Assembly (NCBI GenBank): GCA_002724555.1
Contig: PBOZ01000062.1
Span: 1-41,429, forward strand
DNA length: 41,429 bases
Source: Rickettsiales bacterium
Lineage (GTDB): Bacteria > Pseudomonadota > Alphaproteobacteria > UBA8366
Direction of reading: 5' to 3'
The translations under genes and the position numbers were made by a program. Below, one piece after another: positions 1-9,582 of this stretch; the stretch's first letter is position 1, and each line of letters begins with the position of its first letter. Below the pieces are notes generated by a model that saw only the letters and a list, made by a program, of their open reading frames with translations, was not told the DNA's origin and searched no databases.

Positions 1-72
1 TCCGCCTCTGGTGTGGCTTCCGCCTCTGGTGTGGCTTCCGCCTCTGGTGTGGCTTCCGCCTGCGGCATAGCC
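1..72 (-). repeat. 18-bp tandem repeat encoding the S2 tail
   Basis: Three identical 18-base units (1-18, 19-36, 37-54; unit tccgcctctggtgtggct) are followed by a diverged fourth (55-72). On the coding strand each unit adds six residues, reading EATPEA in tandem. The array touches the window edge, so the copy number is not known. Unit length is a multiple of three, so copy-number change would not break the rpsB frame. Confidence 0.9.
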
Positions 73-809
73 TCCACGCCGGGCTCATCCAATTCGCCAA
101 CGTCAACACCGCTAGCGACCATTTCAGCTTGCAATCCGTCGAGTACCGAACCACTAATGAGGTCACAATACAAGCTAATGGCGCGCATAGCATCATCATT
201 TCCCGGTATTGGATAGGTAACACCATCCGGACTAGAGTTACTGTCAACAATAGCAATTACGGGTAAGCCAAGCTTATTGGCCTCTTGAACCGCTATATCT
301 TCCTTATTTGTATCGACGATGAAAACAATGTCTGGCAAGCCGCCCATTTCCTTAATGCCACCAAGCGCTTGATCCAGTTTCGCACGTTCGCGCTCAACCC
401 GAAGCAACTCACGCTTTGTCAATCCGATGTCTTCTTGAGCCAATTGTTCTTCAACGACCCGAAGACGCTTAATTGAATTCGAAATTGTTTTCCAGTTTGT
501 CATCATCCCGCCAAGCCAACGATGATTGACATAGTACTGACCGCAACGAGAGGCCGATTCCGCTATTATAGTCGCTGCTTGGCGCTTTGTACCCACAAAA
601 AGCACGCGACCTCCGCCAGCCGCAACGTCTCGCACAGCTTCCATCGCTCGATAGAGCATTGGAACCGTCTGTTCTAAATCAATAATGTGAACACCGTTCC
701 GCGCACCGAAAATGAATTGCTCCATCTTTGGATTCCAACGCCGCGTTGTATGTCCAAAATGAACGCCAGCTTCTAGCAACTGGCGCATCGTAAAGGATGG
801 CACTGCCAT
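1..809 (-). CDS. rpsB: 30S ribosomal protein S2, C-terminus beyond window
   Basis: Ribosomal protein S2 of the small subunit, involved in translation initiation and binding of S1. The frame starts at ATG 807-809 and stays open to the left edge, giving at least 269 codons, so the stop and any following tsf are outside the window. The N-terminus has the S2 hallmarks [20 protein letters not shown] and [22 protein letters not shown] lies at residues 202-211. E. coli S2 has 241 residues, and here the conserved core ends near residue 228. It is followed by an acidic, Ala/Pro-rich tail that becomes EATPEA repeats. An AGAAGGG ribosome binding site lies 7 bases before the ATG. dnaE is upstream on the same strand, 164 bases away. 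Identity is certain; the full length is unknown. Confidence 0.97.
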   Translation of the reverse strand, partial: MAVPSFTMRQLLEAGVHFGHTTRRWNPKMEQFIFGARNGVHIIDLEQTVPMLYRAMEAVRDVAAGGGRVLFVGTKRQAATIIAESASRCGQYYVNHRWLGGMMTNWKTISNSIKRLRVVEEQLAQEDIGLTKRELLRVERERAKLDQALGGIKEMGGLPDIVFIVDTNKEDIAVQEANKLGLPVIAIVDSNSSPDGVTYPIPGNDDAMRAISLYCDLISGSVLDGLQAEMVASGVDVGELDEPGVEAMPQAEATPEAEATPEAEATPEA

Positions 810-973
810 ATTTGTTCCCTTCTCCGGTTAATCCTCCATGAGCTTTGGTCGTATATGACACCGGAGCGAATTATCCTATTATGTGAGGAAACCCGCGAGC
901 CCATGTGTGAAGTTAGTCCGCGGGGTATAAGCCCAGCGGCGAATGAATGCAAGTGTACTTGCAAACAATAAAA
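810..973 (-). promoter_or_regulatory. rpsB 5' leader with possible folds
   Basis: The dnaE-rpsB intergenic stretch contains three pairings in the rpsB sense. (1) 860-866 pairs perfectly with 822-828 (7 bp, 31-base loop); the 822-825 part belongs to the GGAGAAGGG ribosome binding site at 817-825. (2) 892-897 pairs with 919-924 (CCCGCG/CGCGGG). (3) 918-925 pairs with 932-939 (7 bp plus one mismatch). Pairings 2 and 3 share bases and exclude each other. A weak promoter, TTGCAT (947-952), 17 bases, TATACC (924-929), would start RNA near 917 and leave only pairing 1 fully transcribed. S2 is known to repress rpsB-tsf through the leader in E. coli; whether this leader does so is inference. Confidence 0.4.
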
Positions 974-3900
974 CTAAAGATCAACGATTTCAATTACGCC
1001 CGATATAGATTTAATAGCAGACCGCATGCCCGCAGAAATCTGGTATCCTTCCGGCAACTCCATTTCAATTTCACGTAATTCTCGATCCAAAACTAGACTA
1101 ACTCGCCCCCGCCCGCGCGTTCCGTGTTCCTGAATAACGCCAGACAAACTCTCAACAGTCGAAATATCACGCAAGAATACTTTCAAACCAGCAACGGCAT
1201 TCGCCGCAGCTTCGTCTAATGGTTCAAGGGCTGTTGCTGTTGTTCTAATCTCGTCATTTCGGCGTTGAATATCCGCTGTCACAAGAAGCGGCGTGCCAGA
1301 TTCGAGTAAGTCTCGACTCTTCGCCAAAAGCTCAGAAAAAATCGTCAATTCATAAGATCCCGTAGCATCTGACATTTGAACAAAAGCCAACCGACCGCCC
1401 CTCGCTGAATTAACAAATTTACGAGCGGAAACAATACCAGCGATAGTGAATCGGCCGCCTCGCACACGACCAGCCTGAATATCGACCCAATCGACAACAC
1501 CAAGCCGAGATAATGTCTGCCTATAAGATTCAAGCGGATGCGCAGACAGATAAAATCCAATTGCTTCATGTTCTTGGTGAAGCCGTTCCTCCGTCGACCA
1601 GTCGTCAACATCTGGTAAACCAGGTCTTGACTGAACGTCGAACCCATCGCCAAACAAATTTACTTGATTACTAGCACGCTCGTTCTGCATCGCATTGGTA
1701 TGTCGCACAAGTATCTCAACTGCTTCATATACTTGCCGCCGGTTCGGAACAACATTATCGAAGGCGCCCGCGCGGGCTAAGTTTTCAATTTGACGTTTAT
1801 TAATGACCTGCGAATTAAGGCGCTCTGCAAAGTCAAAAAGGTCCCTGAATTTACCATTGCCTTGACGTTCAGCCACTAGATCTCCTATCGCAGCTGAGCC
1901 CACGTTCTTGATCGCGGATAACGCGTACCTGACCGCCTGTTCCCCATTTTCAGTCTGCTCTACTGAAAAATATACGCCAGACTTCTGCACGTCCGGCGGT
2001 AGTAGTTCAATCTTTTGGCGTTCCAATTCTACCCGAAAGAGACCTAATTTGTCTGTATTTCCAGCATCGAGCGTCATGGACGCAGCAAAAAATTCTACTG
2101 GGTAGTTGGCTTTCAAATAAGCAGTTTGATACGCAACCAATGCATACGCTGCCGCATGCGATTTATTAAAGCCGTAACCGGCAAATTTCTCGACTTGAAC
2201 AAAAATATCAGCTGCTGTTCCCTTGTGAACACCATTTTTTACCGCACCATCGATGAAGTTTTTGCGCTGCGCTTCCATCTCGGCACGAATCTTCTTACCC
2301 ATGGCCCGGCGTAGTAAGTCAGCACCGCCCAGCGAATACCCTGAGAGGACACGAGCGATTTCCATGACTTGTTCTTGATAAATTGCGATCCCGTAAGTTT
2401 CTCTCAAAATACCTTCCAACATTGGATGAAGATATTCGATCGTTTCTTTCCCATGCTTTCTCTGTATGTAGCTTGGAATATTATCCATCGGGCCAGGTCG
2501 ATAGAGGGCCACAACAGCAATAATATCTTCGAACCTGTCAGGACGCAGTTTCTTCAGAACATCGCGCATGCCTGAACTTTCCAGCTGAAAAACACCTGCT
2601 GCATCGCCCTTGCACAACATTTCGAAAGTCTTTTTATCGTCGAGTGGAATTTGGGCCAAATCAATAACAACATCACGGTCTTTCAAGAGTTCAACCGCCT
2701 TATCAAGAACTGTCAGCGTTTTAAGGCCGAGAAAGTCAAACTTCACCAACCCTGCCATCTCGACATATTTCATATTAAATTGTGTTACAGGCATCTCGGA
2801 ACGCGGATCGCGATACAACGGAACTAACTGTTCCAATGGCCGGTCCCCAATAACCACGCCAGCCGCATGTGTGGATGCATGCCGGAAAAGCCCCTCAAGC
2901 TTCAACGATATATCTATTAATTTTGCAACACTATCATCGTCGCGCCGCATTTCCTGCAGCATTGGCTCCCCATCGATAGCTTCCTGCAATTTCACCGGGT
3001 TTGCTGGATTATTGGGTATTAACTTACAAATTCGGTCTACTTGGGAATATGGCATCTCTAAAACCCGGCCAACGTCGCGGAGCACAGCGCGTGCCTCGAG
3101 TTTACCGAACGTTATAATCTGGGCGACGCGATCGTGACCATATTCCGACTGTACATACCGAATAACTTTATCGCGGCCATCTCGGCAAAAATCGATATCA
3201 AAGTCCGGCATAGATACTCGTTCCGGATTAAGAAAACGTTCAAATAATAATCCCCATCGCAGTGGATCCAAATCCGTAATGGTAAGCGCCCAAGCAACCA
3301 CCGACCCTGCACCTGAACCACGCCCCGGACCAACAGGAATATAATGACGCCGCGCCCATTGGATAAAATCCGCAACAATCAGAAAGTAGCCCGGATATCC
3401 CATCTGATTGATCACACCAAGTTCAAAATTGAAGCGATCCAAATACGGCTGTGCGATCTCCTTCCGTTTCTCTTGGTTTGTTTCTTCACAGTAGACGTGT
3501 TCCTCCAGTCGCTTATGAAGACCAGCCTCCGCAAGTTCCCGCAGTGCTTGTTCTTCACTGCGACCATCCAACTGTGGATATGTCGGCAAGATCGGATTAC
3601 GTGTGTCGGGCATAAATGCGCAACGTTGTGCGATCACTAGCGTATTGTCGATCGCCTCCGGTATATCGGCGAATAACAAACGCATCTCTTCCGCGGATTT
3701 AAAGCGATGGTCCGGTGTTGCCCGGCGACGATCCGACTTTGATAATGGCACTCCCTCCGAAATGCAGAGTAGCGCGTCATGGGCCTCATACATATCTTGG
3801 TCGGGGAAGAAAGCCTCATTAGTGGCAACAAGCGGAATATCATGACGATATGCCAGATCAATCAAGTCACTCTCTATCTGTCTTTCAATTTCCAACCCAT

Positions 3901-4447
3901 GTCTCATCAATTCCACATACAGGCGGCCATCAAAAATTTTTGCGAGCCGAACCAAAACCTCTTCGGCGGCCTGGCCTTGACCACTCACAATAAGGCGGCC
4001 CAGGGCTCCATTCGCGCCACCCGTTAAGGCAATGATATCTTCGTTTTGCTCAGCTAAATCATCAATATCGACCTGCGGCAATTCACCGGGCTCTGTTTTA
4101 AGGAAAGCACGACTAATCAGCGCGAGAATGTTCCGGTACCCGGTTTCCGATTGTGCTAACAACACAAGGTCATCCGGCGGGGAAAAACCGGAGTGCGGCT
4201 GTCTTCCACGTCCGTTTGTATCCGGTCGGCGCAAACCTATCTTTGTACCAACAACCGGCTGCACACCAGCATTTCGGGCTGCCAGTGAAAACTCCAAAGC
4301 CCCAAATAAGTTATTTGTATCCGCAATGCCAACAGCCGGCATCTGATAACGTTGACAAAGGGCTACGATATCCTTGATTTGGAGTGCCCCTTCTGACAGC
4401 GAATAGGCGGAGTGAACACGAAGGTGAACAAAATCAGCGTAAGGCAT
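974..4447 (-). CDS. dnaE: DNA polymerase III alpha subunit
   Basis: Catalytic subunit of the replicative polymerase holoenzyme, 1157 residues, the normal length for DnaE1. The N-terminal PHP domain begins with FVHLRVHSAYSLSEG (6-20). The polymerase core shows GPGRGSGAGS (373-382) and the catalytic aspartates in PDFDIDF (414-420), followed by LVKFDFLGLKTL (567-578). A helix-hairpin-helix region and an OB-fold (about 980-1060, starting near GGRFTIAGIVSARKF) complete the usual order. The start is ATG 4445-4447; no strong ribosome binding site precedes it. In many alphaproteobacteria dnaE follows proS-lolC-lolD directly. Here a PrpD-family gene on the opposite strand lies between lolD and dnaE, so dnaE must have its own promoter in 4448-4640. 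The frame is intact. Confidence 0.97.
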   Translation of the reverse strand: MPYADFVHLRVHSAYSLSEGALQIKDIVALCQRYQMPAVGIADTNNLFGALEFSLAARNAGVQPVVGTKIGLRRPDTNGRGRQPHSGFSPPDDLVLLAQSETGYRNILALISRAFLKTEPGELPQVDIDDLAEQNEDIIALTGGANGALGRLIVSGQGQAAEEVLVRLAKIFDGRLYVELMRHGLEIERQIESDLIDLAYRHDIPLVATNEAFFPDQDMYEAHDALLCISEGVPLSKSDRRRATPDHRFKSAEEMRLLFADIPEAIDNTLVIAQRCAFMPDTRNPILPTYPQLDGRSEEQALRELAEAGLHKRLEEHVYCEETNQEKRKEIAQPYLDRFNFELGVINQMGYPGYFLIVADFIQWARRHYIPVGPGRGSGAGSVVAWALTITDLDPLRWGLLFERFLNPERVSMPDFDIDFCRDGRDKVIRYVQSEYGHDRVAQIITFGKLEARAVLRDVGRVLEMPYSQVDRICKLIPNNPANPVKLQEAIDGEPMLQEMRRDDDSVAKLIDISLKLEGLFRHASTHAAGVVIGDRPLEQLVPLYRDPRSEMPVTQFNMKYVEMAGLVKFDFLGLKTLTVLDKAVELLKDRDVVIDLAQIPLDDKKTFEMLCKGDAAGVFQLESSGMRDVLKKLRPDRFEDIIAVVALYRPGPMDNIPSYIQRKHGKETIEYLHPMLEGILRETYGIAIYQEQVMEIARVLSGYSLGGADLLRRAMGKKIRAEMEAQRKNFIDGAVKNGVHKGTAADIFVQVEKFAGYGFNKSHAAAYALVAYQTAYLKANYPVEFFAASMTLDAGNTDKLGLFRVELERQKIELLPPDVQKSGVYFSVEQTENGEQAVRYALSAIKNVGSAAIGDLVAERQGNGKFRDLFDFAERLNSQVINKRQIENLARAGAFDNVVPNRRQVYEAVEILVRHTNAMQNERASNQVNLFGDGFDVQSRPGLPDVDDWSTEERLHQEHEAIGFYLSAHPLESYRQTLSRLGVVDWVDIQAGRVRGGRFTIAGIVSARKFVNSARGGRLAFVQMSDATGSYELTIFSELLAKSRDLLESGTPLLVTADIQRRNDEIRTTATALEPLDEAAANAVAGLKVFLRDISTVESLSGVIQEHGTRGRGRVSLVLDRELREIEMELPEGYQISAGMRSAIKSISGVIEIVDL

Positions 4448-4640
4448 ATGACAATAATGTCCAAATGTGGGTCAAAGGAAATTGGGATGGAGTAAACACT
4501 ACATATAGTTTGTGTTAAAGCCGTAAACTACAAAATAAAGACAAAACTAAGTCGTCAAAAGAATAGCACGCTATAAAAAACAACGACTCGTACAAAATTT
4601 CTCCAAGCATCACGTACGCCTGTCTGAAAGGACCTAACTC

Positions 4641-6044
4641 ATGACATCAATGAGCCGCAAAATTTCCTCTTGGGTAGAATCATTGTCTTTTGAAGATTTA
4701 CCATTGGACGTGGTAGACCGCGCAAAAGGTGTAACACTACAAGCATTATCGTCGGCACTCGTTGGGTATGAATTTCCAGAAGCCCGCCAAGCGATTGCAA
4801 TGATGCAAGAAGAAGAAGCTGGCGGCGGTGGCGCTGGAACATGCCTCGTTACCGGGACAAAACTTACGAAAGCGGGTGCTGCACTGGTCAATGCCGAGAC
4901 GATTTTTGCCGGCGGAAAATGGGATACGTTTAGAATGCTAACGCATCCTGGTTGCGCGATTATACCTGCTGCACTCGCAGCAGCCGAGGTATCCGGTGCA
5001 AACGGCAAGAAGTTTCTGACCGGTGTCGCGGCTGGTTACGAGATTATGGAACGCATGGCGTCGGACTTCATTCCAACCGTGATGTCGCGTGGATTTCATT
5101 CAGGACCAGTTTTTGGAATTTTTGGTGCAGCGATCGCCTACGCTAAGATTGTTGGTCTCGACGCTGCGCTGATTCACGGTGCCATCGCACAATGTGTGAA
5201 TTTGGCAAGCGGCAATTTAGAAGGTATCCGCAGCGGTGGTAGAGCCCTTCGCGAAGGTGGCGCTGTCCGAAATGCACTGCTCGCGGTCGCCATGTCGAAG
5301 CATGGTGCGCCAGGTGGCGAAACAATTCTTGAGGGCAAAGCGGGGTTTTACCACGCATATACCGGCAACAATCTTGGCTTACTCCAGCACAGTTTCACGG
5401 CAGATAACCAGACTGACCTTAATAAGGTTACAGCAAATCTTGGTAAGGACTGGATTTTTTTAGAAACGCTATACCGAATTTATTCGACGCCAGGATTTAA
5501 CATCGCCCACGTCGATGTTACCGCAGCCCTTTGTGAGGAGAACGATATTGCCTACAAAGACGTTGAACGGATCGAAGCTATTGTGAATTGGCTTGAGACC
5601 GAGTACCCGAGCCCGGCATTTCCCTCTCGAAGCCGCAATCCGCAACCCGATAGTCCGCACTATTACGCGGCGTGGGGCGTCGTTCGGCGATCTTTCCCTA
5701 TTTTAAAATGCGTCCAAAGAGGTGTCGGTGAGGAAGACCCCCCCGAAGTCTTAGACTTAATGCATCGCGTAGAGATTATCCCATCGCATCGTCGTACTCT
5801 ATTCGGCCCCCAAATCACAATTTACCTTAAAAACGGCCAAAGCTTTACGAAATCGGCGACTGGTAAAGAATTCATTTGGAATTTTCCAACACTCAAAAAC
5901 AGACTTCAAAAAATTGTATCAGGAATACCAATTCCTGAACGTCAGTATGATGACTTAGTGGCCGTTTGTAGCGGATTAGAAAATGTCGAAATGGTAACCA
6001 AGCTTATCGAGCTCACCATATTGCCCGATCTCAGGTCGGTTTGA
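4641..6044 (+). CDS. MmgE/PrpD family protein
   Basis: A 467-residue protein of the MmgE/PrpD family, which includes 2-methylcitrate dehydratase and cis-aconitate decarboxylase. The family pattern is visible in GGKWDTFRMLTHPGCAIIPA (91-110), then AGYEIMERMASDFIP and RGFHSGPVFGIFGAAIAYAK, with the second lid-type domain after about residue 270. Start at ATG 4641 is supported by AAAGGA about 9 bases upstream; an ATG at 4650 is possible. It stands alone, divergent from dnaE and convergent with lolD, with no prpB or prpC nearby, so a methylcitrate-cycle role is not supported by context. Many such solitary paralogues have unknown substrates. Family assignment is firm; substrate is unknown. It interrupts a gene order usually conserved in this clade. 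Confidence 0.88.
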   Translation: MTSMSRKISSWVESLSFEDLPLDVVDRAKGVTLQALSSALVGYEFPEARQAIAMMQEEEAGGGGAGTCLVTGTKLTKAGAALVNAETIFAGGKWDTFRMLTHPGCAIIPAALAAAEVSGANGKKFLTGVAAGYEIMERMASDFIPTVMSRGFHSGPVFGIFGAAIAYAKIVGLDAALIHGAIAQCVNLASGNLEGIRSGGRALREGGAVRNALLAVAMSKHGAPGGETILEGKAGFYHAYTGNNLGLLQHSFTADNQTDLNKVTANLGKDWIFLETLYRIYSTPGFNIAHVDVTAALCEENDIAYKDVERIEAIVNWLETEYPSPAFPSRSRNPQPDSPHYYAAWGVVRRSFPILKCVQRGVGEEDPPEVLDLMHRVEIIPSHRRTLFGPQITIYLKNGQSFTKSATGKEFIWNFPTLKNRLQKIVSGIPIPERQYDDLVAVCSGLENVEMVTKLIELTILPDLRSV

Positions 6045-6186
6045 ATTGAGAAAACCCAATTCGTAATTAATTCTGCCACGCGATACGCTGATAAATTTAA
6101 TACTTATAAAATTTAAAATATTGAACTTCCCGGTAAACTACCCGTACCGTCAGGCTTCTCGTGCCTGTAAGCCAGTCGTGAACACA

Positions 6187-6870
6187 CTATCCAGTCGTCT
6201 CTACTAAGCCGTTTTCCAAACAGAGGATACGGTCCATTCTCTTTGCCATATCGAGATTATGCGTGGCTATTAACGCACCTAAACCTCTGTCCTTAACCAA
6301 GCCTTGCAGTAATTCGAGGACTCCAGAGGCCGTCCGGTTGTCCAAGTTTCCAGTGGGCTCGTCGGCCAATAGAACCATCGGAGAATTAGACAAAGCGCGG
6401 GCTATCGCAACTCGTTGTTGCTCACCCCCTGACAATTGCGCGGGTCTATGGCTAGATCTATCTGCGAGACCGACAGCCTTTACAAGATTGAAGGCGACCT
6501 CCTGCGCGCGCCGTTTTCCGATCCCATCCGCCATTCGCGGGATCATAACGTTTTCCGCCGCAGAAAATTCTGGCAGTAAATGGTGGAATTGATAAACAAA
6601 GCCTATTTCCGTTCGTCTAAGGGCAGTCCGCGCATCATCGGAAAGCTGCGAACATTCTTGTCCAGCTACCGTAACCTCACCTTTGTCAGGATCTTCCAAT
6701 AAACCCGCAACGTGAAGTAACGTCGATTTTCCTGCACCTGACGGACCAACTAATGCAACAATTTCACCAGGTAGAATTGTTAGATTTGCCCCTTTCAAGA
6801 CATGTAAATGCCTTTCACCTTGCCTATAAATGCGTTCAACGCCCGCCAATTTCACAACTGGATCACTCAT
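6187..6870 (-). CDS. lolD: Lipoprotein-releasing ABC transporter ATP-binding protein
   Basis: ATPase of the LolCDE-type complex, which extracts outer-membrane lipoproteins from the inner membrane. 227 residues with every ABC motif: Walker A GPSGAGKST (42-50), Q-loop Q94, signature LSGGE (146-150), Walker B with D170-E171 and the switch histidine H204. The Lol subfamily is supported by linkage to lolC/E. The start ATG at 6868-6870 gives MSDPVV; a longer reading from 6906 would run into lolC/E and adds an unconserved leader. The chosen start overlaps the lolC/E stop by 8 bases, pointing to translational coupling. It converges on the PrpD-family gene; the 142 bases between them hold only weak short hairpins. 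Confidence 0.95.
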   Translation of the reverse strand: MSDPVVKLAGVERIYRQGERHLHVLKGANLTILPGEIVALVGPSGAGKSTLLHVAGLLEDPDKGEVTVAGQECSQLSDDARTALRRTEIGFVYQFHHLLPEFSAAENVMIPRMADGIGKRRAQEVAFNLVKAVGLADRSSHRPAQLSGGEQQRVAIARALSNSPMVLLADEPTGNLDNRTASGVLELLQGLVKDRGLGALIATHNLDMAKRMDRILCLENGLVETTG

Positions 6871-8110
6871 AGCGAAGGGCTTCCACGGGATCCAAATGAG
6901 CAGCACGCCAAGCCGGATAAATGGAGGCTAAAAAAGATAGTAAAAGCGCCATGCTTATTACCATCACAACTTCACTTGGGTCGACCTTTGCTGTAAGTTG
7001 TGAAAGAAAATAAATTTCCGCTTGAAATAAATCAATCCCCGCAAGGCTTTGAATCCACTGCCGAATTGTCTCGATATTCCCCGAAAACACTATGCCAAGC
7101 ACGCTTCCCAAAATTGTGCCAATAACACCCACACTTGCTCCCGTAACAAAAAAGATACGTAAAATCATGCCGCGTGTCGCACCGATCGTCCGGAGAATTG
7201 CGATCCCCTTCCCTTTATCCTTCACGAGCATTACCTGGCTTGAGATGATGTTGAACGCAGCTACTAGAATTATCAATGTCAAAATTAAGAACATGACATT
7301 ACGTTCAACCTGAAGTGCCGTGAAAAAACTGGAATTTACTTGACGCCAATCACGTATCCACACAGTCGAACCTGTTTGGTGAAGGATGGCATTCTTAATC
7401 GCATCAACCTTATCCGCATCGTCTGCCGAAACTTCAATATGTGAAACACCATTCTTTATACGGAAAAACGCCTCCGCGGCTTTAATTGGCATAAACACGA
7501 AGCTTGAATCATATTCCGACATTCCGACGTTAAAGATAGCTGCAACGCGATAAGCCTTCATGCGAGGCATCGTTCCGAACGCCGTCGTGGTGCCTCGCGG
7601 TGCAATAAATGTCAGTTTGTCCCCCAGGCCAAGATGAAAGCGTTGAGCCATCCGGCTGCCGATCATTACGCCATTTTTGTCATCAAATCCATCAAGGCTT
7701 CCCGACTGAATTCCGTCAAACAAAAGCTTCTTCAACCGAAGATCTTTCGCCCGCATACCTCGCGCAATACCGCCAATCGAGACCATATTAGCACTCAGCA
7801 ACAACTGCCCTTCGACAACCGGGGATGCCGCGAGTACACCCGGCACATTCATGATTCTGTTGGCAATCTCATCATAATTGCCGAGGTTTCCGCGGGGCGC
7901 CGAAACTTCCAAATGACCATTCAAACCCAAAATTCGTCCGAGTAGCTCAGCACGAAAGCCATTCATTACCGACATCACAATGATAAGCGTTGCAACGCCG
8001 AGCATAATGCCTAAAAGCGAAAACCAGGCTACGACAGAAATGAAGCCTTCTTGCCGTTTAGAGCGCAAATAACGAAAGGCTATCAAGAGTTCAAAGGCGG
8101 AAAAAACCAC
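6863..8110 (-). CDS. lolC: Lipoprotein-releasing system transmembrane protein LolC/E
   Basis: Inner-membrane subunit of the lipoprotein-release transporter, 415 residues. Layout is typical: an N-terminal membrane segment (near residues 23-48, after ELLIAFRYLRSKRQEGFISV), a large periplasmic domain (about 50-270), then three C-terminal membrane segments with the FtsX-like core (VMFLILTLIILVAAFNIISS; GMILRIFFVTGASVGVIG; a last segment before the C-terminal YPAWRAAHLDPVEALRYE). The start is GTG 8108-8110, 4 bases after the proS stop, with AGG about 10 bases upstream inside the end of proS. Only one such gene is present, so it may serve both LolC and LolE roles as in species with a single paralogue; a second copy elsewhere cannot be excluded. 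Confidence 0.93.
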   Translation of the reverse strand: MVFSAFELLIAFRYLRSKRQEGFISVVAWFSLLGIMLGVATLIIVMSVMNGFRAELLGRILGLNGHLEVSAPRGNLGNYDEIANRIMNVPGVLAASPVVEGQLLLSANMVSIGGIARGMRAKDLRLKKLLFDGIQSGSLDGFDDKNGVMIGSRMAQRFHLGLGDKLTFIAPRGTTTAFGTMPRMKAYRVAAIFNVGMSEYDSSFVFMPIKAAEAFFRIKNGVSHIEVSADDADKVDAIKNAILHQTGSTVWIRDWRQVNSSFFTALQVERNVMFLILTLIILVAAFNIISSQVMLVKDKGKGIAILRTIGATRGMILRIFFVTGASVGVIGTILGSVLGIVFSGNIETIRQWIQSLAGIDLFQAEIYFLSQLTAKVDPSEVVMVISMALLLSFLASIYPAWRAAHLDPVEALRYE

Positions 8111-8114
8111 TGAA

Positions 8115-9464
8115 CTAACCTGCGATGCGCGTCAACGCTGCATCGAGAGACATCTCTTGTCTTTCACCGTTCTTACGATTTTTTAATTCGACCACGCCTT
8201 TATTCAATCCGCGAGGACCGACAACTAATTGCCATGGCAACCCGATCAAATCCATGTCAGAAAACTTTACTCCGGCCCGCTCGTCGCGGTCGTCATACAT
8301 AACTTCCATCTCGTTATTCGCAAGCTTGCCATAAATATCCGCGCAGGCCTTATCGCAATCTTCGTCGCCGACGCGAAGGTTGATCAACCCAACTTTAAAG
8401 GGTGCCACAGCTTCCGGCCAGATGATGCCATCGTCATCATGACAAGCTTCAATAACTCCCCCAACCAAGCGCGAGACACCAACACCGTAAGATCCCATTT
8501 GAACAGGAACCTCTATGCCTTCACTATTGGTTACAACGGCACCAAGTGGCTTGGAATATTTGTCACCAAAAAAGAAGATGTGACCGACTTCAATACCGCG
8601 AGCCGTAACGCGTTTGTCCTCTGGAACTTCTTTCTCAAAACGAGATTGATCATGCATCTCATCTGTCGCCGCATAGAGACTAGTCCAACGATCTACATAT
8701 CCTTGTATCCCTGCAGCAGACCGGAAATCAATTTTCTCCTTAAGGATGTCATAGCCAAGCAATTCACTATGGCAGTACACTTCACTCTCGCCAGTCTCTG
8801 CAAGAATTATAAATTCATGGCTCATATCACCGCCAATCGGTCCTGTCTCCGCGCGCATCGGCAGAGCCTTTAGGCCCATCCGGGCATACGTTCGGAGGTA
8901 TGCCACAAACATTTTATTGTAAGCTATCCGCCCCGCTTCCCCATCAAGGTCAAATGAGTAGGCATCCTTCATATAAAACTCTCGCCCGCGCATGACGCCA
9001 AAACGCGGACGAACCTCGTCTCGAAATTTCCATTGAATATGGTATAGATTTTGCGGCAAATCCCGATAACTTCGAACAGATGCCGCAAAAATTTCCGTTA
9101 TTAATTCTTCATTCGTAGGTCCATAAAGCATGTCACGGTCATGCCTATCCTGTATACGCAGCATCTCTTTACCGTAATCTTCATAGCGCCCCGATCGGCG
9201 CCATAAATCCGCCGATTGAATTGTAGGCATTAGCAACTCTTGAGCCCCACTACGGTTTTGCTCCTCGCGAACTATTTGCTCGATTTTTTTTAAGACACGA
9301 AAGCCAAAGGGCAACCAGGAATAAATACCCGCACTGGCCTGTCGCACCATGCCGGCCCGCAGCATGTATCGATGCGAAACGATTTGAGCTTCCTGTGGCG
9401 TCTCCTTCAAAGTTGGAAGAAAATACTGTGAAAGACGCACCGCGTTGCTTGTATCGATATTCAT
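8115..9464 (-). CDS. proS: Prolyl-tRNA synthetase
   Basis: Charges tRNA-Pro with proline in the cytoplasm. From ATG 9464 it is 449 residues, the short bacterial form that lacks the editing insert between motifs 2 and 3 and is typical of alphaproteobacteria. Class II motifs are visible: motif 1 around [19 protein letters not shown], motif 2 [20 protein letters not shown], motif 3 [13 protein letters not shown]. The C-terminal anticodon-binding domain follows ([20 protein letters not shown]). A TTG at 9470 with AAGAAGG 6 bases upstream is an alternative start adding two residues; the ATG lies 12 bases from the same site. It leads the proS-lolC/E-lolD block. Identity is secure. Confidence 0.96.
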   Translation of the reverse strand: MNIDTSNAVRLSQYFLPTLKETPQEAQIVSHRYMLRAGMVRQASAGIYSWLPFGFRVLKKIEQIVREEQNRSGAQELLMPTIQSADLWRRSGRYEDYGKEMLRIQDRHDRDMLYGPTNEELITEIFAASVRSYRDLPQNLYHIQWKFRDEVRPRFGVMRGREFYMKDAYSFDLDGEAGRIAYNKMFVAYLRTYARMGLKALPMRAETGPIGGDMSHEFIILAETGESEVYCHSELLGYDILKEKIDFRSAAGIQGYVDRWTSLYAATDEMHDQSRFEKEVPEDKRVTARGIEVGHIFFFGDKYSKPLGAVVTNSEGIEVPVQMGSYGVGVSRLVGGVIEACHDDDGIIWPEAVAPFKVGLINLRVGDEDCDKACADIYGKLANNEMEVMYDDRDERAGVKFSDMDLIGLPWQLVVGPRGLNKGVVELKNRKNGERQEMSLDAALTRIAG

Positions 9465-9582
9465 TTTCAATTCAAACCTTCTTAGAAACGGTCACTCCTA
9501 CACGCACCGTTGTTCGTGGCGTCAATCTATGTAAGACGCCCTTCATTGTCCAACGGCTGCCTTGATACACCGTTCCCTCTGC

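Noticed and set aside
948-963. Near-perfect palindrome tgcaagtgtacttgca after the dnaE stop
   Set aside because: The loop would be only two bases and no T-tract follows, so it is not called a terminator.
2610-3137. 175-codon plus-strand open frame
   Set aside because: It is a shadow of the dnaE polymerase core, with a Ser/Thr-rich composition typical of antisense frames.
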